A stretch of DNA of 64,000 nt from Hedera helix. Its lineage: Eukaryota > Streptophyta > Magnoliopsida > Apiales > Araliaceae. Below, in pieces: positions 38,291 to 50,559 of the stretch. The position numbers and the translations under genes are program-made. Positions within the stretch are counted from its first letter, which is position 1. Every line of letters begins with the position of its first letter. The stretch is from positions 52,755,702 through 52,819,701 of the forward strand of contig OX359264.1 of the NCBI GenBank assembly GCA_947179155.2, given 5' to 3'. The notes beneath the pieces are model-generated. The model ran no database searches. It worked only from the letters and a program-made list of their open reading frames with translations, and was not told where the DNA came from.

Positions 38291-41200
38291 ACTAGAGATG
38301 CCTGGATACCATATTATATATTATATGGAAACTAATAGAGATGCCTGGATACCATATTATATATTATATGGACACTTCACAAACAGATTATTTAATTTTG
38401 AGAGAAGAAATGGCTGGAGGCCGCATGCCACAAATTTTTATAAACGATTTTTCTCATGAGAATTTTGCCATAGTATGATTTGGGATGATATAGCAGGTAA
38501 TTTGCTACACCAGTAGCCATCTTAACATACTTATAGTTATAATATGGGTCTCAATTTTGTGAGCACGACAAATTAAATTAATATAGAACAATGGTAAAAC
38601 CAAAACGTGTTACTGGATGGAAATATTTAAGAAAGATTTCAGTGATCTGCTTTGCTGATAAGTTTAGAAAAGATAAACTGGTCTTACTTTCCAAATTCTC
38701 TCACAAAGGAATAAAATAGTTTCTAGCACAAAACCTTTTGAATTCAAATTAATTGCGTATCAAAGTTTAATTCAATAGCAGTGTAATACAGCTTCCTAGT
38801 TTCTTCTTCTTGTTTTGTCAATTTCTTTTTATATTTCTGATCAGTCTAGTAAAATTAATGAAATTGAAGCTGAAAAGTGGACATTGCATCTATTTTTTCT
38901 ATGGTGTCTCATTTATCAAAAACAGGAAACTGAGATTTCTGGGTCGAGAAGTATGCATGTTTGATTGCTTCTATTGAAGTATATAGCATTTTGGCATGTG
39001 ATATTTTGGTGTATCAAGGCCTAAAGTGACATGCTGGATTTTTTTTTTTTAACTTCTATTTTAGTCAAACAGCAGGGATTTTTAAATTAATTTATTTTTT
39101 ATGTTGTTTGTATTTTGAGAATCAGTATTTTCAATTTCATTTGGACTTGGAAGTAATTTTTCATTATGATCTCTCCTGACCTTATAACAGAATTATTAGA
39201 AATTTCACGAGTATTATGAATCTGTTATAATTAGTATGTGATTTTAACTTTTGTAGACAAGTAGCATTATCAATCTTATAGATTTTTACGGTCCTTAATG
39301 ATAGGTCAGGACCACTTAAAAGGCATTTGAGGAAGAAAAAAATTGAACTTTAAATTTGGTATTTTGTCTTAATGATCTTCAAATCTGAACTGTAGATTCA
39401 CGTTCATGTCAAGTCTAAATGCAGATTATCTCTTATCTAAAGATCACATTAACAGCCAATCTATTGTCTGATTAACAGTAGCTGCCACTTTTTTGCCAAT
39501 CACTTTGAAAGCGAAAGCCAATATCCAAGTTGTCATGTTGGAAAGGGAAGGGCCCATTTAGGTTGCAGGGAACCACCTATGTGAAATTTGAGTTTAACAT
39601 TACTTTTACAATCTCTCAACTTTCCTGCAGATTGTTCTGTTGATTATCCTAATTTGGCAAAGTGACTTCCAGCTAGGGAAACCACTATACTTGACCTGTC
39701 CATTGTTACAGTATCAAAATGTTAAACCTTAGAAATTTAACCATTCTTTTCATGAGCACATCATTATTGTTAACATTGAAATATTTTCTGAGACAGATCA
39801 TTATCATTTGTAATTTGCTCTTACCTATCTGGGTATAAACGTAAAGTTTGATGCATGCTAAATTACTATTGTATTTGAACACTTTAAGCTATGAATCTGT
39901 GAAAAAGAAAAAATAAATTATGCACATAGTTTCCCAAATTAATTATGAAGGGTTTTAACTATATTTGGTCTATGAAACTACACCCCGGGTTTTATTTTAT
40001 TAAGACTTCTCTTAGTGACTATCCTGTTCTGTTTTATTGATAGGTTTGCAGAAGGTACAAACAGTATCACCAACAGATGCAAATGGTGGTTTCATCATTT
40101 GAATCTGTGGCAGGTCTTAGCGCTGCCACCCCCTACATTTCGATGGCTCTGAAGACGGTGTCAAGGCACTTTCGCTGCCTAAAGCATGCCATAACAGACC
40201 AGCTAAGGCACATGGGGAAAGCACTGGGAGAGGATTTGTCATCCCCAACTGCTGGTGCGAGCAGTAGCACAAAAGGCGATACAAGTACTTCACCGTTAAA
40301 ATTCATTGACCACAGCTTTCAAAAGCAGAAATCTGGTGGGAGCAATCTGGTCTTCTTTGAACCCCAACAACCTGTCTGGAGGCCCCAGCGAGGCCTACCA
40401 GAACGTGCCGTGGCCGTTCTTAGAGCTTGGTTGTTTGACCATTTCCTTCACCCGTAAGTCTATCTCTCTACAGTACTTATCTCTCATATGGTTTCATTTG
40501 TAATTTGATGTAAATTCCATTTGTTGTACTTAGGTACCCAACAGATACTGATAAGCATATGTTGGCTACTCAAACGGGCTTAACCCGAAACCAGGTAAGA
40601 ACATCATGTGCATCTCACGCTATGGAAAGTAAATAACTAGAAAGTATTATATTCCCCCCACCCCCCGGAAAAAAAAATGGAAAGGAAAAGAACAGAAAAA
40701 GAAAAAACCTTAAAAGTTCTCAGGTTATGCTTCATCAACGAGAAAGAAAAGTAACTTCAAATCTTTCTCCCTCAACTCCACTGTAGAGTTTTACTCTCTT
40801 GTAAACCAAAAGCACAAAAAGGATAATTACTGTGCTTTTTTTCCCTTTTTTTTTCTCTAAGTTGGGTACCGTAATATGCTATTGTCAAGTATTTTGTTGA
40901 CCTTTCTATTGCTCTGCTAGGTAAAGGCAAATCAAAAATAGCAATGGCAACAAATAAAACAAACACACAAGTTCTTGAGGATATTCTTAATAAATTTGTA
41001 TCCTAATATACAATATAATGTAGCATGTACATAAATCTAAAGATAGTGTGCCATAATTTTATCTATGACAATAATCTGTTTCAAGTCCTAATCTATTACA
41101 TTCACCAAACAAAATAGATACACATTACCATTTATTACATCTTGTATAACCATATTTATACTTTTGAACTATTATAAATTTACATGATTATACAAATCAG

Positions 41201-41683
41201 GTCTCAAACTGGTTCATTAATGCCCGAGTGCGTGTCTGGAAACCCATGGTTGAGGAAATACACATACTAGAAACCAAAGGCTCTGCAGAACCAAGCTCAC
41301 AGACAGGCAAAGCTAATGGGAACCCAGCATCTGAAAATGCTAGCCACCAATATGATAACCAGCCCACAAGCAAGCTCCCTGGATTTGATCCTTCAAGTAG
41401 CAGAGATGGACCAAGTGCAGAATTTTGGAATCAGGACAAGCGATCAAGAGTCGAATGTCAAATTCCTGCTAGCATGGATGGGTCCTTGATGAGCTTTCTA
41501 CCATATCAACGAGGTGGACTTGAGATTGGGGCTGGATTCGGAGCAGTGTCACTAACATTGGGCCTTAGGCAAAGTGCAGAAAGCGTGCAACAGCAGCAGC
41601 AGCAGCAGCAACAACAATTGCAGCAACAAGAGCATTATAGGCAGCATTTTGGAGGTCAGATGGTTCATGATTTTGTGGGTTAG
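35979..41683 (+). CDS. BLH9-like: BELL-class (BEL1-like) homeodomain transcription factor, PENNYWISE/POUND-FOOLISH type
   Basis: Four exons: 35979-37439, 40044-40453, 40534-40594 and 41201-41683. All junctions are GT-AG, phases fit, and the product is 804 residues. Exon 3 has the 61-bp length I recall for this family. The start ATG (MEMNNF) leads into HVAQQSRRDKLRV (11-23), an N-terminal signature of the BLH8/BLH9 clade. Then come a Ser/Asn-rich region, GLSLSLSS (about 298), the SKY box (about 370-399), the BELL domain (about 477-545, crossing intron 1), the TALE homeodomain (about 599-661, with PYP and WFINARVRVWKP), VSLTLGL (about 760), a glutamine run (about 775-789) and the C-terminal HDFVG. 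SKY plus BELL bind KNOX partners. Relatives control shoot meristem, inflorescence and replum patterning in the nucleus. No break is seen. PNY versus PNF orthology is unresolved. Confidence 0.93.
38229..38290. repeat. (TAA)n(TTA)n palindromic microsatellite
   Basis: About nine TAA units are followed directly by about eleven ATT/TTA units. The tract is its own reverse complement and can fold into a hairpin of about 27 bp. Confidence 0.9.
38293..38372. repeat. Direct duplication, 37 bp, period 43
   Basis: tagagatgcctggataccat and the following tattatatattatatgga occur twice, separated by six bases. It adjoins the palindromic microsatellite. Confidence 0.9.
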
Positions 41684-41945
41684 CATTGTGCACCTATCTT
41701 TGATGATGGGATTTAGAAGAAATAAATTCCTGATAGCATTTGCATTATAGGCTATTTGTTGGAGATGATTAGGTTTTTTCGAAATGAAGTACCATTGGAT
41801 ATATGATGGTTAGGATAGATTGGATAATGCCTCAGACACGAAAATTTTCAAATGGACTTGAGAGGCAGGTTGTATTGTAATCATCTGCTGTATTAGTGTT
41901 TATTCATGTGGATGTAATATAAAGATGAGAAACAATTCGAATGAA
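41684..41945 (+). terminator. 3' UTR and polyadenylation region of the BELL gene
   Basis: After the TAG stop the sequence has unique composition up to about 41945. It contains tgtattgtaatc and a near-upstream element aatataaag at about 41914, followed by T/G-rich sequence. The exact cleavage site is inferred. Confidence 0.45.
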
Positions 41946-43479
41946 AGTTGTGATGAATCAAAACATGTGAATGCTCATATTTATGACATTAAGGAAAAGA
42001 GAATAGAAGGGTGTGCCCATTATTCTAACAAATAAAACTAGAACAAAAAGTAATTGGAAAAGCGGCCAAGCCGAAGGGGAATGGAGCGCGCATAATTCTA
42101 ACAAATCGAACTAGAACAAAAAGATAAGAAAAGTGGCCAAGCCCAAGGACCCTTAGGGTTCGACCATCTATAGTTTAGCCTCAGAAAATGGCATGTTTGC
42201 TCAATTCAAAGGAATTTCGAAAAACAAAAACGATACCGTCAAATATTGACTAGGGCTTGGAAATGATCCCCAAGGGGATGGTTCTCTTCTATCATGAGAA
42301 AAACTCCTTAATCGTGATCTATAAATTAAGGAAGAAGGATCAACCGATTTGGAAGTCAAAAAATTGGTTGAGTAAAGAAGAATCCTCAGGGTTCAGCCAC
42401 CTAGGGAAACTCATCGTTGATTGCAATTAGGGTTCATCCACCTACCTAGGAGAAGCACATCTTCAATTGCAATTAAAATTCATTTGGTCCGAGAAATGAA
42501 GTCAAATTAAGAGGTTTGGGGCCTGGAGCCCTCCTTTTGATGCTCGTTGTAAGATGCTTTTCTCAGAGATTCCGTACACTTGAAACACAATGATGAAGCA
42601 TTAAGATTCAAGATAAAGAGGCCTCTTTAGTTTGCATTTTTAATAATTAACACTAGTCATCTGATATATACACACTACGTGTGAAAAGAATAAAAATAAA
42701 ATAAAATAAAAGAAGAAGTTACGAGAAAATTGAAGAGTAAAAAAAGAGATAAGAGAATAAAATAAAAAAATAAAAAATAAAGACAACCTCAAGAAGACTG
42801 TTATTTTTTCAAATAAAAACACTATCATCCATGTATCAAATATGTCACACCTTCAATTCTGGCCCAATAATGTGGGCTTTCAGCTGAGGTCGACAGGCGA
42901 GATACATGACTACTGCCTGATAAATTTAAGCTGAAAGGAAAAGTAACACTATATTCCAGAAGTATTTTACATGGTTAATTGGGCTGTGAAGTTGTACAAA
43001 TCTGCAGTAGAAAATCAAAAAATATAATAAAATATTTACAATAAATTTATTTAATTTAAAACAATACAATTATAAAAATTATTTACAATTAAATATTATT
43101 AATTATGAAATTTATTAGTTTTAAAGTTAGATGAATCACAATACATTTTACTTTAAAATATCTCAAATTGATTTTAAAAAGTAAAAACCGATCTTAATTA
43201 TTAGCAAATGGACTATTTTTTTTTACTTTTACAAATTTTTACTACATGTCTAGTCTGCTGAATACAGACGAGACATATATACAAAGTATTTTTATTTTTT
43301 CTACCAAAAAAAAAAGAGAAGAAGAAGAAGAAGAAGAAAATACTAGGTTGAAATTTACATTGCTCTCTAAATACTCATGCATGACAAAATTTGTATGATT
43401 AAATACGAATTATAGCTATATATAAAAAAGTATGAAGCATATTTTATTCAACTATTTATCATTGGCAAAAGCTAGCATG
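41946..43479. other. Intergenic region with a local duplication
   Basis: No gene found. 42019-42080 and 42091-42152 are diverged copies of about 62 bp (attctaacaaat ... ggccaagccSaagg). 42390-42480 holds two related units around ttgcaattagggttcatcc. 43316-43338 is a (GAA)n run. The rest is AT-rich. Confidence 0.6.
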
Positions 43480-43650
43480 CCGAGACATACCTACCATACA
43501 ACATACACAATCTAGCTAGTCATTTGGATGTTATATTATACAACACATCATCATCCAAGAACAAAACATATAAACCTTACGCAGATAATAAACTGCAAAC
43601 TTATATATCTCACTTTAGAACCAAACGTAAACCTTATAGAAAACCGATAA

Positions 43651-43914
43651 CTAATTATTATTCTCTGACTTGTCACTGTCATCGTCGGTACCTCCACCTC
43701 CGCCGCCGCTATTGTTATTGAAGTCCTTCATAGGAATATGGTGGTGGTTGTTCACACTGCTTCCAGGGGACTCAAAGTTGTCACCCTCTTCCACGAGTAG
43801 AGTGCGTTGCTCATGGTAATTTGCCGGCATTTCAGCCATTAAAGCTCTCATTTTCACAGACAAACAAGAGCTCACCATCATTAGGGTTAGAACAAACACT
43901 AGAGTCCTCCTCAT
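43651..43914 (-). CDS. Small secreted-peptide precursor (87 residues)
   Basis: The start is the ATG at 43914 (MRRTLVFVLTLMMVSSC). A GTG seven codons upstream is not needed. Residues about 3-20 form a hydrophobic signal peptide. A variable spacer with one EQRTLLVEEGD segment follows, then the compact motif SSVNNHHHIPMKDF (about 54-67) and an Asn/Gly/Asp-rich tail. Signal peptide, spacer and a short Pro/His-containing C-terminal block are the layout of plant secreted peptide-hormone precursors. The motif does not match CLE, RGF/GLV, CEP, PSK, PSY or IDA consensus, so I assign no named family. The leader is interrupted by its own intron. A cell-wall or signalling peptide role is inference. Confidence 0.65.
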   Translation of the reverse strand: MRRTLVFVLTLMMVSSCLSVKMRALMAEMPANYHEQRTLLVEEGDNFESPGSSVNNHHHIPMKDFNNNSGGGGGGTDDDSDKSENNN

Positions 43915-43941
43915 TCTTGCACTTTTCGCTTTCACTTTTCA

Positions 43942-44075
43942 CTGGGCAGCCAAAGATCAATTAATCAATTAAACAATTATCTTATGTAATTAAAAGAACT
44001 ACTAGCTAGGATGAATATCACCAATATTAATAGAAAGAACTGATATCTTGTACAAAATCAATAACATAGACTTAC
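43942..44075 (-). other. 5' UTR intron of the small peptide gene
   Basis: On the minus strand the donor is TG|GTAAGTC at 44076/44075 and the acceptor GGCTGCCCAG ends at 43942. The intron is 134 bp. No ATG occurs in the inferred first exon, so the start codon stays at 43914. Confidence 0.6.
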
Positions 44076-44150
44076 CAAAAATGGAGAGTGCTGCTAGAAG
44101 GGTAATATTATACGTGTTTTGGTGGAAGCAAAGTGAGAAGTTTGAGTTCT

Positions 44151-44170
44151 ACATATAGAGAAGAATATAG
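44151..44170 (-). promoter_or_regulatory. TATA-like promoter of the small peptide gene
   Basis: On the minus strand CTATATTC (44170-44163) and CTATATGT (44158-44151) lie 30-40 bp before an A/C-rich leader without ATG. The start site is inferred at about 44120-44135. Confidence 0.45.
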
Positions 44171-47100
44171 TAGGGTTTATTATTATTATTTGGTGATTCG
44201 GTTGATTTGTAAAAATGATCCAAAAGGCCCTAGTTTGTAAGAATTTAATTAATATCATCATTTCACTATTCAAAATTATTGGCGTTTTAAAAATAATGTC
44301 GTTGGGTGGTCTCAAAAATGAGGCAAGATTAAGTGGGATGCCCATATTACACCACAAAAATGATTTTTAAGATACGCAAATGATGAAGCTCGAGGAAATT
44401 ATTTTTCCCACACATTAATCTTAAATAGAGCAATTCCACCATACAAGTGGATTAAATGCACCCAAGGGTCAAGCAAAATGAGTGGAGTAACGATTAGATT
44501 TACCTTGTGATGTCAAAACATGGGTAGAGGAAAATATTCTAGGAAGTTTTACCATAGTTTAAGGTGTATGAAGTGGTATAATTTTAGGTGAGACATGTGG
44601 AATTCATTTTAAGTTATAATAATTAAAAGGTCATGTTGAATGAATCATTTGTTTTATGGTCAACCATTATCTTCAATTAATTTATGACAACGGTGAACCA
44701 TAATTCTTTGCCATCATGCTTGTTACTAAAATTTTCAAGTAATCTATGATCGATAAATTATTGGGCTAGTTGGCAACTTAATTGTTTATTTCTTTTTCAT
44801 TTGCATTTGCATTTGATTTTGTTTTTCTTTTTAAGGAGAGAGTATAATTAATTGAAAGAAATGGTTCTTTATCAATACCTTGGAAAGAACAAAAGCCAGA
44901 GAGAAATGATATATACACACACAAGCGCATTGAGGCTCATTGATGCCATCGGATCCGGCTCGTTCCAAAGTTCTGACTTTTGCGGGTTATAATGGAGTGC
45001 ACTTGGTTCATGTTTGGTTTGGAATTTTTTGTATTTAAACTTATTTTAAAAAAAAAATTCAAATGAAATTTTTTTAACTCACAAAACACAATTGGCTAAA
45101 ATGTAATTTATCACCTATAATTTTAACGATATACCATGACACCACATGTGGTTGAAAAACCTCCAAATTATTATTTATGGTTGTGTTTTTATTGCATACA
45201 AGCTCCAGCTCAATTTTCCGTCTTCACGATGTTGAAAAGAATTGCTAATGTTTATTTTGTCCTTCATAATATTATTTCACCTTATTTTAATTTTTTGATT
45301 TATTTAGACTAGGTAGTTGAGTAAGTTATTTATTCAATATTAGGCCAAGTAAAATAAAGACCCAATAATTTATAATTAAAATTAAAAAATAAAATACATA
45401 TTAAATTTACAAAAAACTAATTTAAGTAATTTAGAAGACATAAGCATAATAAGCCAAATTAAGTAGAGAACATCAACGTTAATAAACAAATTAGTTAGAG
45501 TGGTTTTTTGTTTTCAAGTCAAAAAATAAAGAAATCTAGCTAGCTGATTTTGCTTCATGGTACTATGATATTGTATGGGTTGTTCTCATTTTAATAATAA
45601 CATTTTAACTCGTGCAAAGCAAGGCTAGATCTAAGCTTTAATTTTGTGAATCTTTGGGTTCGTAAGTTTGGAGGGATATGATGAGAAAGAAAAGTACAAG
45701 AGGGGAAGGAATGAAAACGATGGAAAGATATTATAATTTTTTTGTCATGTTTGTGAGTTTAAAAAGAAAAGGAAGAGATGTGATTTTAATTATATTTTTT
45801 TTATTTATAAGTTTAGACGTAGGAATGGAAGGGAATTATTCTTGATTTGTTATGGTATCAGAGCTTTAAATAGCTTAACAGCTTTTGATCCTTATTCTCC
45901 ACATTTAAAATAGCTTAACGTTCTTCATCTTAATTCGCTTCCGCCCTTTTATTGTCATTTTTTGGCGTGTGATTACCCTTCATCTTCTTTCCGTGTACTT
46001 CAAATTAATGGCCATCTAATAGCAATTATATAATCCGTTGCCTTGCCTCCCTCCAATCAAATCAGCAACCCATTGCTTTAAGATAAATTTGTTTCCCTCG
46101 AAAATTCGCTCAAGTTTATCTAGCAAGCTAATCTTACGGTCTCTTCAAAACAAAACAATTTATTATTTCATTTTGTGGCCAGTCATACATACGGTCCATT
46201 TACAACTTTTGAGGAAGTACTTTGGCTTATGAAAATGATGATTGTGAGTTTCCAAATGATGCAACATCAAATTAGTATACAAATGATCTTTTTGGTCAAT
46301 TTGCTTGATTACAAAAGTTACCAACTCAATATATTCAGAGTTATGTTTCAGAAGCACAATTAATTTTATCTGTGTTAATTCTATCTGTGTTAAATAACGC
46401 GCGGGAGGATTACTCTCTGAATTTGAATTCACTGATTTTTCAGTTGAAGGGTTAGAAGAATATCTTTTTAAAAGAATTCATTTTATTATTATTTGATGCA
46501 TCCTTCTTTTAATTCTTTATGTTCTCTGCTTCTTGGGCATGAAGTAGTGCCACAACAAAACATACCAACCTCCAAAGTTGAGCCAATAGTTAGATATATG
46601 TTTTCAGTATTTGTACTTACCTCAAATACTCCAAACTCATGTATTTATTGGAGTATTGAGTAACCTATTTTCTATGAATGAAACAATTGAATTATTCTAG
46701 AGTTGTTAAAATATTTGAAATTAAGACAACTAAAATATAGTAAAGTGCATAATGAACATTATATTGGCAAAAATAAAATAAAAAACCTAATTAATTTTGA
46801 AAATATGTGAAAGTGGACCTAGAAAACACAAGAGAACCCACTCACATAACTGGGTAACTATTGGGATTCTCATTGAAGCAATCACATAATGGTAATCCGT
46901 ACTTGGTGGTGCACGTTACTGTTCAAGCTCTTCGGAATCATTTGGTGGCGGAGGACAGCGGTAGTGGAGCACCATGGTTAGGAGTTACTTTTAATTTATT
47001 ATTAATTTATATTGTTTTAAAAAATTAAGAGTTGTAATAGATAGGAACAAAACTGTCATATTATTTATTTTAAAAAGTTATTTTTAGTACTATAAAATAT

Positions 47101-47620
47101 TTTACTTTCCTATTCTCCAAATCTTCACATTTTTTGAGAGAGTTTTGAGCCAAAAATGATATCAACTTTGTCGCCAAATCTCTTTACTTTCTAAAATAAA
47201 ACTTACAAACATGGTGTAAAACTTACAAACATGGTGTAAAAATGTAAAATATTTTGGTTGGTGGGATGTGGCCATAAATTTCTCATAGTCGAAAATTATT
47301 CTATGATCCTGGGGTATGGAGACCACTCACATACTGTCATTTCAGCATATACAGTAAAATGTCAATTGTTTTTTTTGAACCACCAAATTAATTTCTTGTT
47401 TTACAGTAAAATCTTTTTAAAATTTTATTTTTGATAAAAAATTTAACAAAGTAAAGACATAGAGCTTAACTACAAGACATTATAACAATAAATTAGAAAT
47501 ATGCGAAGGCTACTGCCAGCCAGCATCATGTAAATTGCTTGTACATGAGTTCTATACTAAACATTATTACAGTTCAAATTAACTCTCCAGTATATTGTTT
47601 CTTAAAGAATCAAAATTAAG
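44171..47620. other. Long intergenic region, AT-rich
   Basis: No supported gene. 45853-45864 is an exact TGGTATCAGAGC, the initiator-tRNA primer site of plant LTR elements, but no LTR or pol frame can be tied to it. 47201-47240 has a 20-bp tandem duplication (aaacttacaaacatggtgta). 46895-46980 is a more GC-rich patch with no recognised product. Confidence 0.45.
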
Positions 47621-47626
47621 TTTATT

Positions 47627-47688
47627 TTAGCACCATAACAGTGATCCATTCTTGCGTATTTGTTTAGCCCATTCAGCAAACAGTAGAC
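47627..47688 (-). pseudogene. Orphan terminal exon-like segment
   Basis: On the minus strand a good acceptor (TTCTTTTGTTGCAG) precedes 62 bases. These read, after two bases completing a codon, LLFAEWAKQIRKNGSLLWC and TAA. The composition is unlike the AT-rich surroundings and the frame looks protein-like. I found no upstream exon to the right. It may be the last exon of a captured or decayed gene. The family is not recognised, and a chance match is possible. Confidence 0.3.
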
Positions 47689-48640
47689 CTGCAACAAAAG
47701 AAAATTGATAAAATCCCAATCATATAATAAAAAGGTCTATATATGGTTAAAGGTAAGACTTAATGAAGCATTCTTTTGATTACTCACTTCCCTTTCAATA
47801 GTAGGTCTTTTAACAATAAATTATATAAACTTAGTATAAGAATTTCACATATACACATGCATACATTGTAGACAAAAACAAACATGTACATGCTCATGAA
47901 TAAGGATTTTGTAATGTTGAAAAACAGAAGAATCAAAGAAAAACAGACAGACATGGGTCGGAAGACTGGAAAGGGTTTGAAATATTTACTTAACAATACT
48001 TTAGGTAGCGGGATGTGAGCGTTTAAACATGCGGGTACGAAGAATACATACTTCGGGGTGGGTCATATATGCATTTAACCTTTAAAAAATGGTTAGAAGT
48101 AATAAAGGGGAAAAAACAAAGTAATAGAACCACCATAAATAATTTTGAGAATAAGAAGATACACCAAAGCCTACTTCATTAGTAACATTAAAGGAAAAAC
48201 TAAAAAAAAGAGAGGAAAAAAATATACAAATATACTACTACTGAGAGAGAGGGAGTGTGTGAGAGAAAGAGAGAATCAATACATGAGTGCCACACTAAAT
48301 GGGTGAAATATTAATTAGGTGAAAATTAAACATACTTCTTGGGAAGCGAACTAACTGATTTAGATTCTTATGTACTGTCTTGAAGAAATTCCAGTTAGAA
48401 TTTTCTTCATGTTTTGTATGTCTATTGTCGAATTTCTACCGTAAACAACTTCCGATTTAGATATTACAAAATGGTGCTGTAAAGTGGTTCTTAATGGGTA
48501 CTAGACCACAACCTTTGTATATTGTCTCTACCATCATTGGCCTGCCCCACTTAACAACCAATCATTCAAATGCATCACTTGCTTTGGCTTAACATTCCAC
48601 AGTGAGAAACCCCCTTGGGGAGGTATTTTTGGACCTGTAT
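47689..48640. other. Non-coding stretch
   Basis: No exon or transposon end could be supported. A GA-rich run is at 48241-48275. Confidence 0.4.
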
Positions 48641-48642
48641 CT

Positions 48643-48974
48643 ATTGGAATATGAGCAAACCAAAATAACGAATATTAATGATTCTTTGTATTTTGTAAGA
48701 AAGATATGATGGCTAAGTTCATGGTATTAGTATGGTTCATGTTAATACGTACTTTGAATATATTAGTTCATGTGTTGTATACTACTAGGAATATTTAATA
48801 ACGGTCTAGAAGTCTCTATGCACTAATATAAATAAAAAGCTCAATGTGCCATTTGAATAAGCCAAGAAAGAGTGAAAATAGAAAAGAGCAAGTGAGAGTT
48901 ATATTCTGTTGTTATTTCTAAAGAGTAATAGAAAAGTTCTTGAGTGAAGTCCAAAAGGCTTTATAAAGCTAACA
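48643..48974 (+). mobile_element. Short Copia-type LTR remnant
   Basis: It begins tattggaatatgag (expected TGTTGGAATATG) and ends gctaaca. It has a promoter-like tataaataaaaag at 48827, and a primer-binding-like ctagtatcaaagcc follows at 48976-48989. At about 330 bp it is typical of compact Copia LTRs. Confidence 0.55.
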
Positions 48975-48989
48975 TCTAGTATCAAAGCC

Positions 48990-49262
48990 AGAAGACACAA
49001 AGATCCAACACATTCCAGTCTCTGAATTATTATAATGAAAAGGAAGTTTCATTTCACAAACCATGGCTGACCAACCAACAACATGCCACCAAACACAGGA
49101 ATGCGAGGCGACAAAGCAAGGAGGGATTAAATGACTATAAATGAGGTACACGGGAGATGCTAAAAGCGTTAAAGGAGGCGCGTGAAGGACAAGAGATGAT
49201 GATGTCCATGATGTTGGAAATGTAAAGGCAACAAGAGGAAATGACTAGTTTTCGCCAACAGT
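48990..49262 (+). pseudogene. gag-start relic after the LTR
   Basis: An ATG at 49063 opens MADQPTTCHQTQE, then stops and frame shifts follow. The distance from the primer site and the Gln/Thr-rich start fit the first part of a retroelement gag, now decayed. Confidence 0.4.
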
Positions 49263-49287
49263 TGATGCAGATTCTAACCTTCAAAGC

Positions 49288-49445
49288 CATTTAGTTCATT
49301 TTCAACTAACTTAGTTAGACATCTAATTCATTCTCAACTAACTTAGTTAGCTTTTAGTTCATTTTCAACTAAACTAGTTAGACATCTAGTTCATTCCCAA
49401 CTAATTTAGTTAACTTCTAGTTCGATACTAACTAATTCAATTAAT
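49288..49445. repeat. Minisatellite, ~34-bp units
   Basis: About five diverged units of the form tagttcattttcaactaa followed by cttagttagacatc. Confidence 0.85.
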
Positions 49446-50559
49446 CGTCAAAGTGGAATTTTATTTTCCAAGTTTGATTTTTCTGTATTTCTACCATATA
49501 ATTTTCGTATTATCCTTTTAAGTGGAATGGAAGAGAGGGCTAAGAGTAGTTTAGACTCCAAATCTCTTTAAAATCACTGTGTCATTTGCTAATTTATATA
49601 ACTGTCATGTCAAATATTATATAACTGCAATATCATATAACAGACTATCATTCAAAGTATACTTGAGAAATCATTCTTTAGGTATTATATTCACCAAAAC
49701 TAGCCAATCTTAATGTTTATATAATCTTTTATAATTATATTTACTAGCCTTATAAATATTCAAAATATTACAATCCCACTATAACTTCTATTATTGTGGG
49801 TTAATTTCTCTATTTTACCTATTTGACCACTATTACTGATAGCGCTAAGAATAATAGTTTTTTCATTGTCTGGGTTTGACTAACCTAACTTTATCATGTA
49901 TGACAAAAACTATAGGCTTTGTTTTAAAGGTTTTTGTTTGGAGTTTAGACTAAACTTTGATTAGACTTCATCATTTACACAAGATATTTTCTATTATCCT
50001 TATTGTGATCATTATTTTTTTTCTTTTCTAACATTGTTGGTCTACTATGTGCGCAAATTTATGTGTATGAGATTTATCAATGTTTGTTTTTTTTCAATAA
50101 TGTATTAATTTCATTAAATACTCAAAAAGAAACAATGATATATACTTTGGTATATCTAATGGCTATTAAAGGCGTCATTCTCATTTGGCTATAAAAGTCA
50201 GAAGAAAAATGAACAAACCTTGATAAGAGACCTAAAAAAAATAAGTAAAAGAATAGGAGAAAATGCTTTTTAAATTTTTGGCTTTTGTTTTCAGTAATAT
50301 CTTGGTGACAAAAGATTGAATGCAAAAAAATATGTAAAAGAAAAGGAGAAATGAGAAAATATTGTTAGTGCATGTACATGATTAAGCCTATTTCTGATTT
50401 GATGGTGATTATTATAATGTTGATTGTGACAAGCTTAGTGTATATTTGTAATCAAAAAAGAAAGCAAGTAATATTGTAAAGTCTTTTAGAGATAATCATT
50501 GTTATGGATCAAATAATGTTAGGTTGATCCATTTAATAGAGATAGGTAATAAACTAGGA

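Larger units (their letters stand above)
37440..40043 (+). other. Large intron 1 of the BELL gene
   Basis: 2604 bp, splitting the BELL domain between Glu and Val codons (phase 0). It holds an alternating purine-pyrimidine stretch (about 37845-37921), a (TAA)n(TTA)n palindrome (38229-38290) and a 37-bp direct duplication (38293-38329 and 38336-38372). No embedded gene or intact transposon is seen. Short ORFs here are not credible. Confidence 0.85.

Noticed and set aside
42640..42828. 62-codon hydrophobic minus-strand ORF
   Set aside because: It comes from A-rich low-complexity DNA read as Phe/Leu/Ile codons.
43915..43935. GTG-initiated extension of the small peptide gene
   Set aside because: GTG starts are not expected in plants. 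The ATG at 43914 gives a normal signal peptide, and the extension lies in the leader just after the inferred intron.
45853..45864. Exact TGGTATCAGAGC as proof of a full Copia element
   Set aside because: No LTR end directly before it and no gag or pol frame after it could be supported, so it is noted only as a possible relic.
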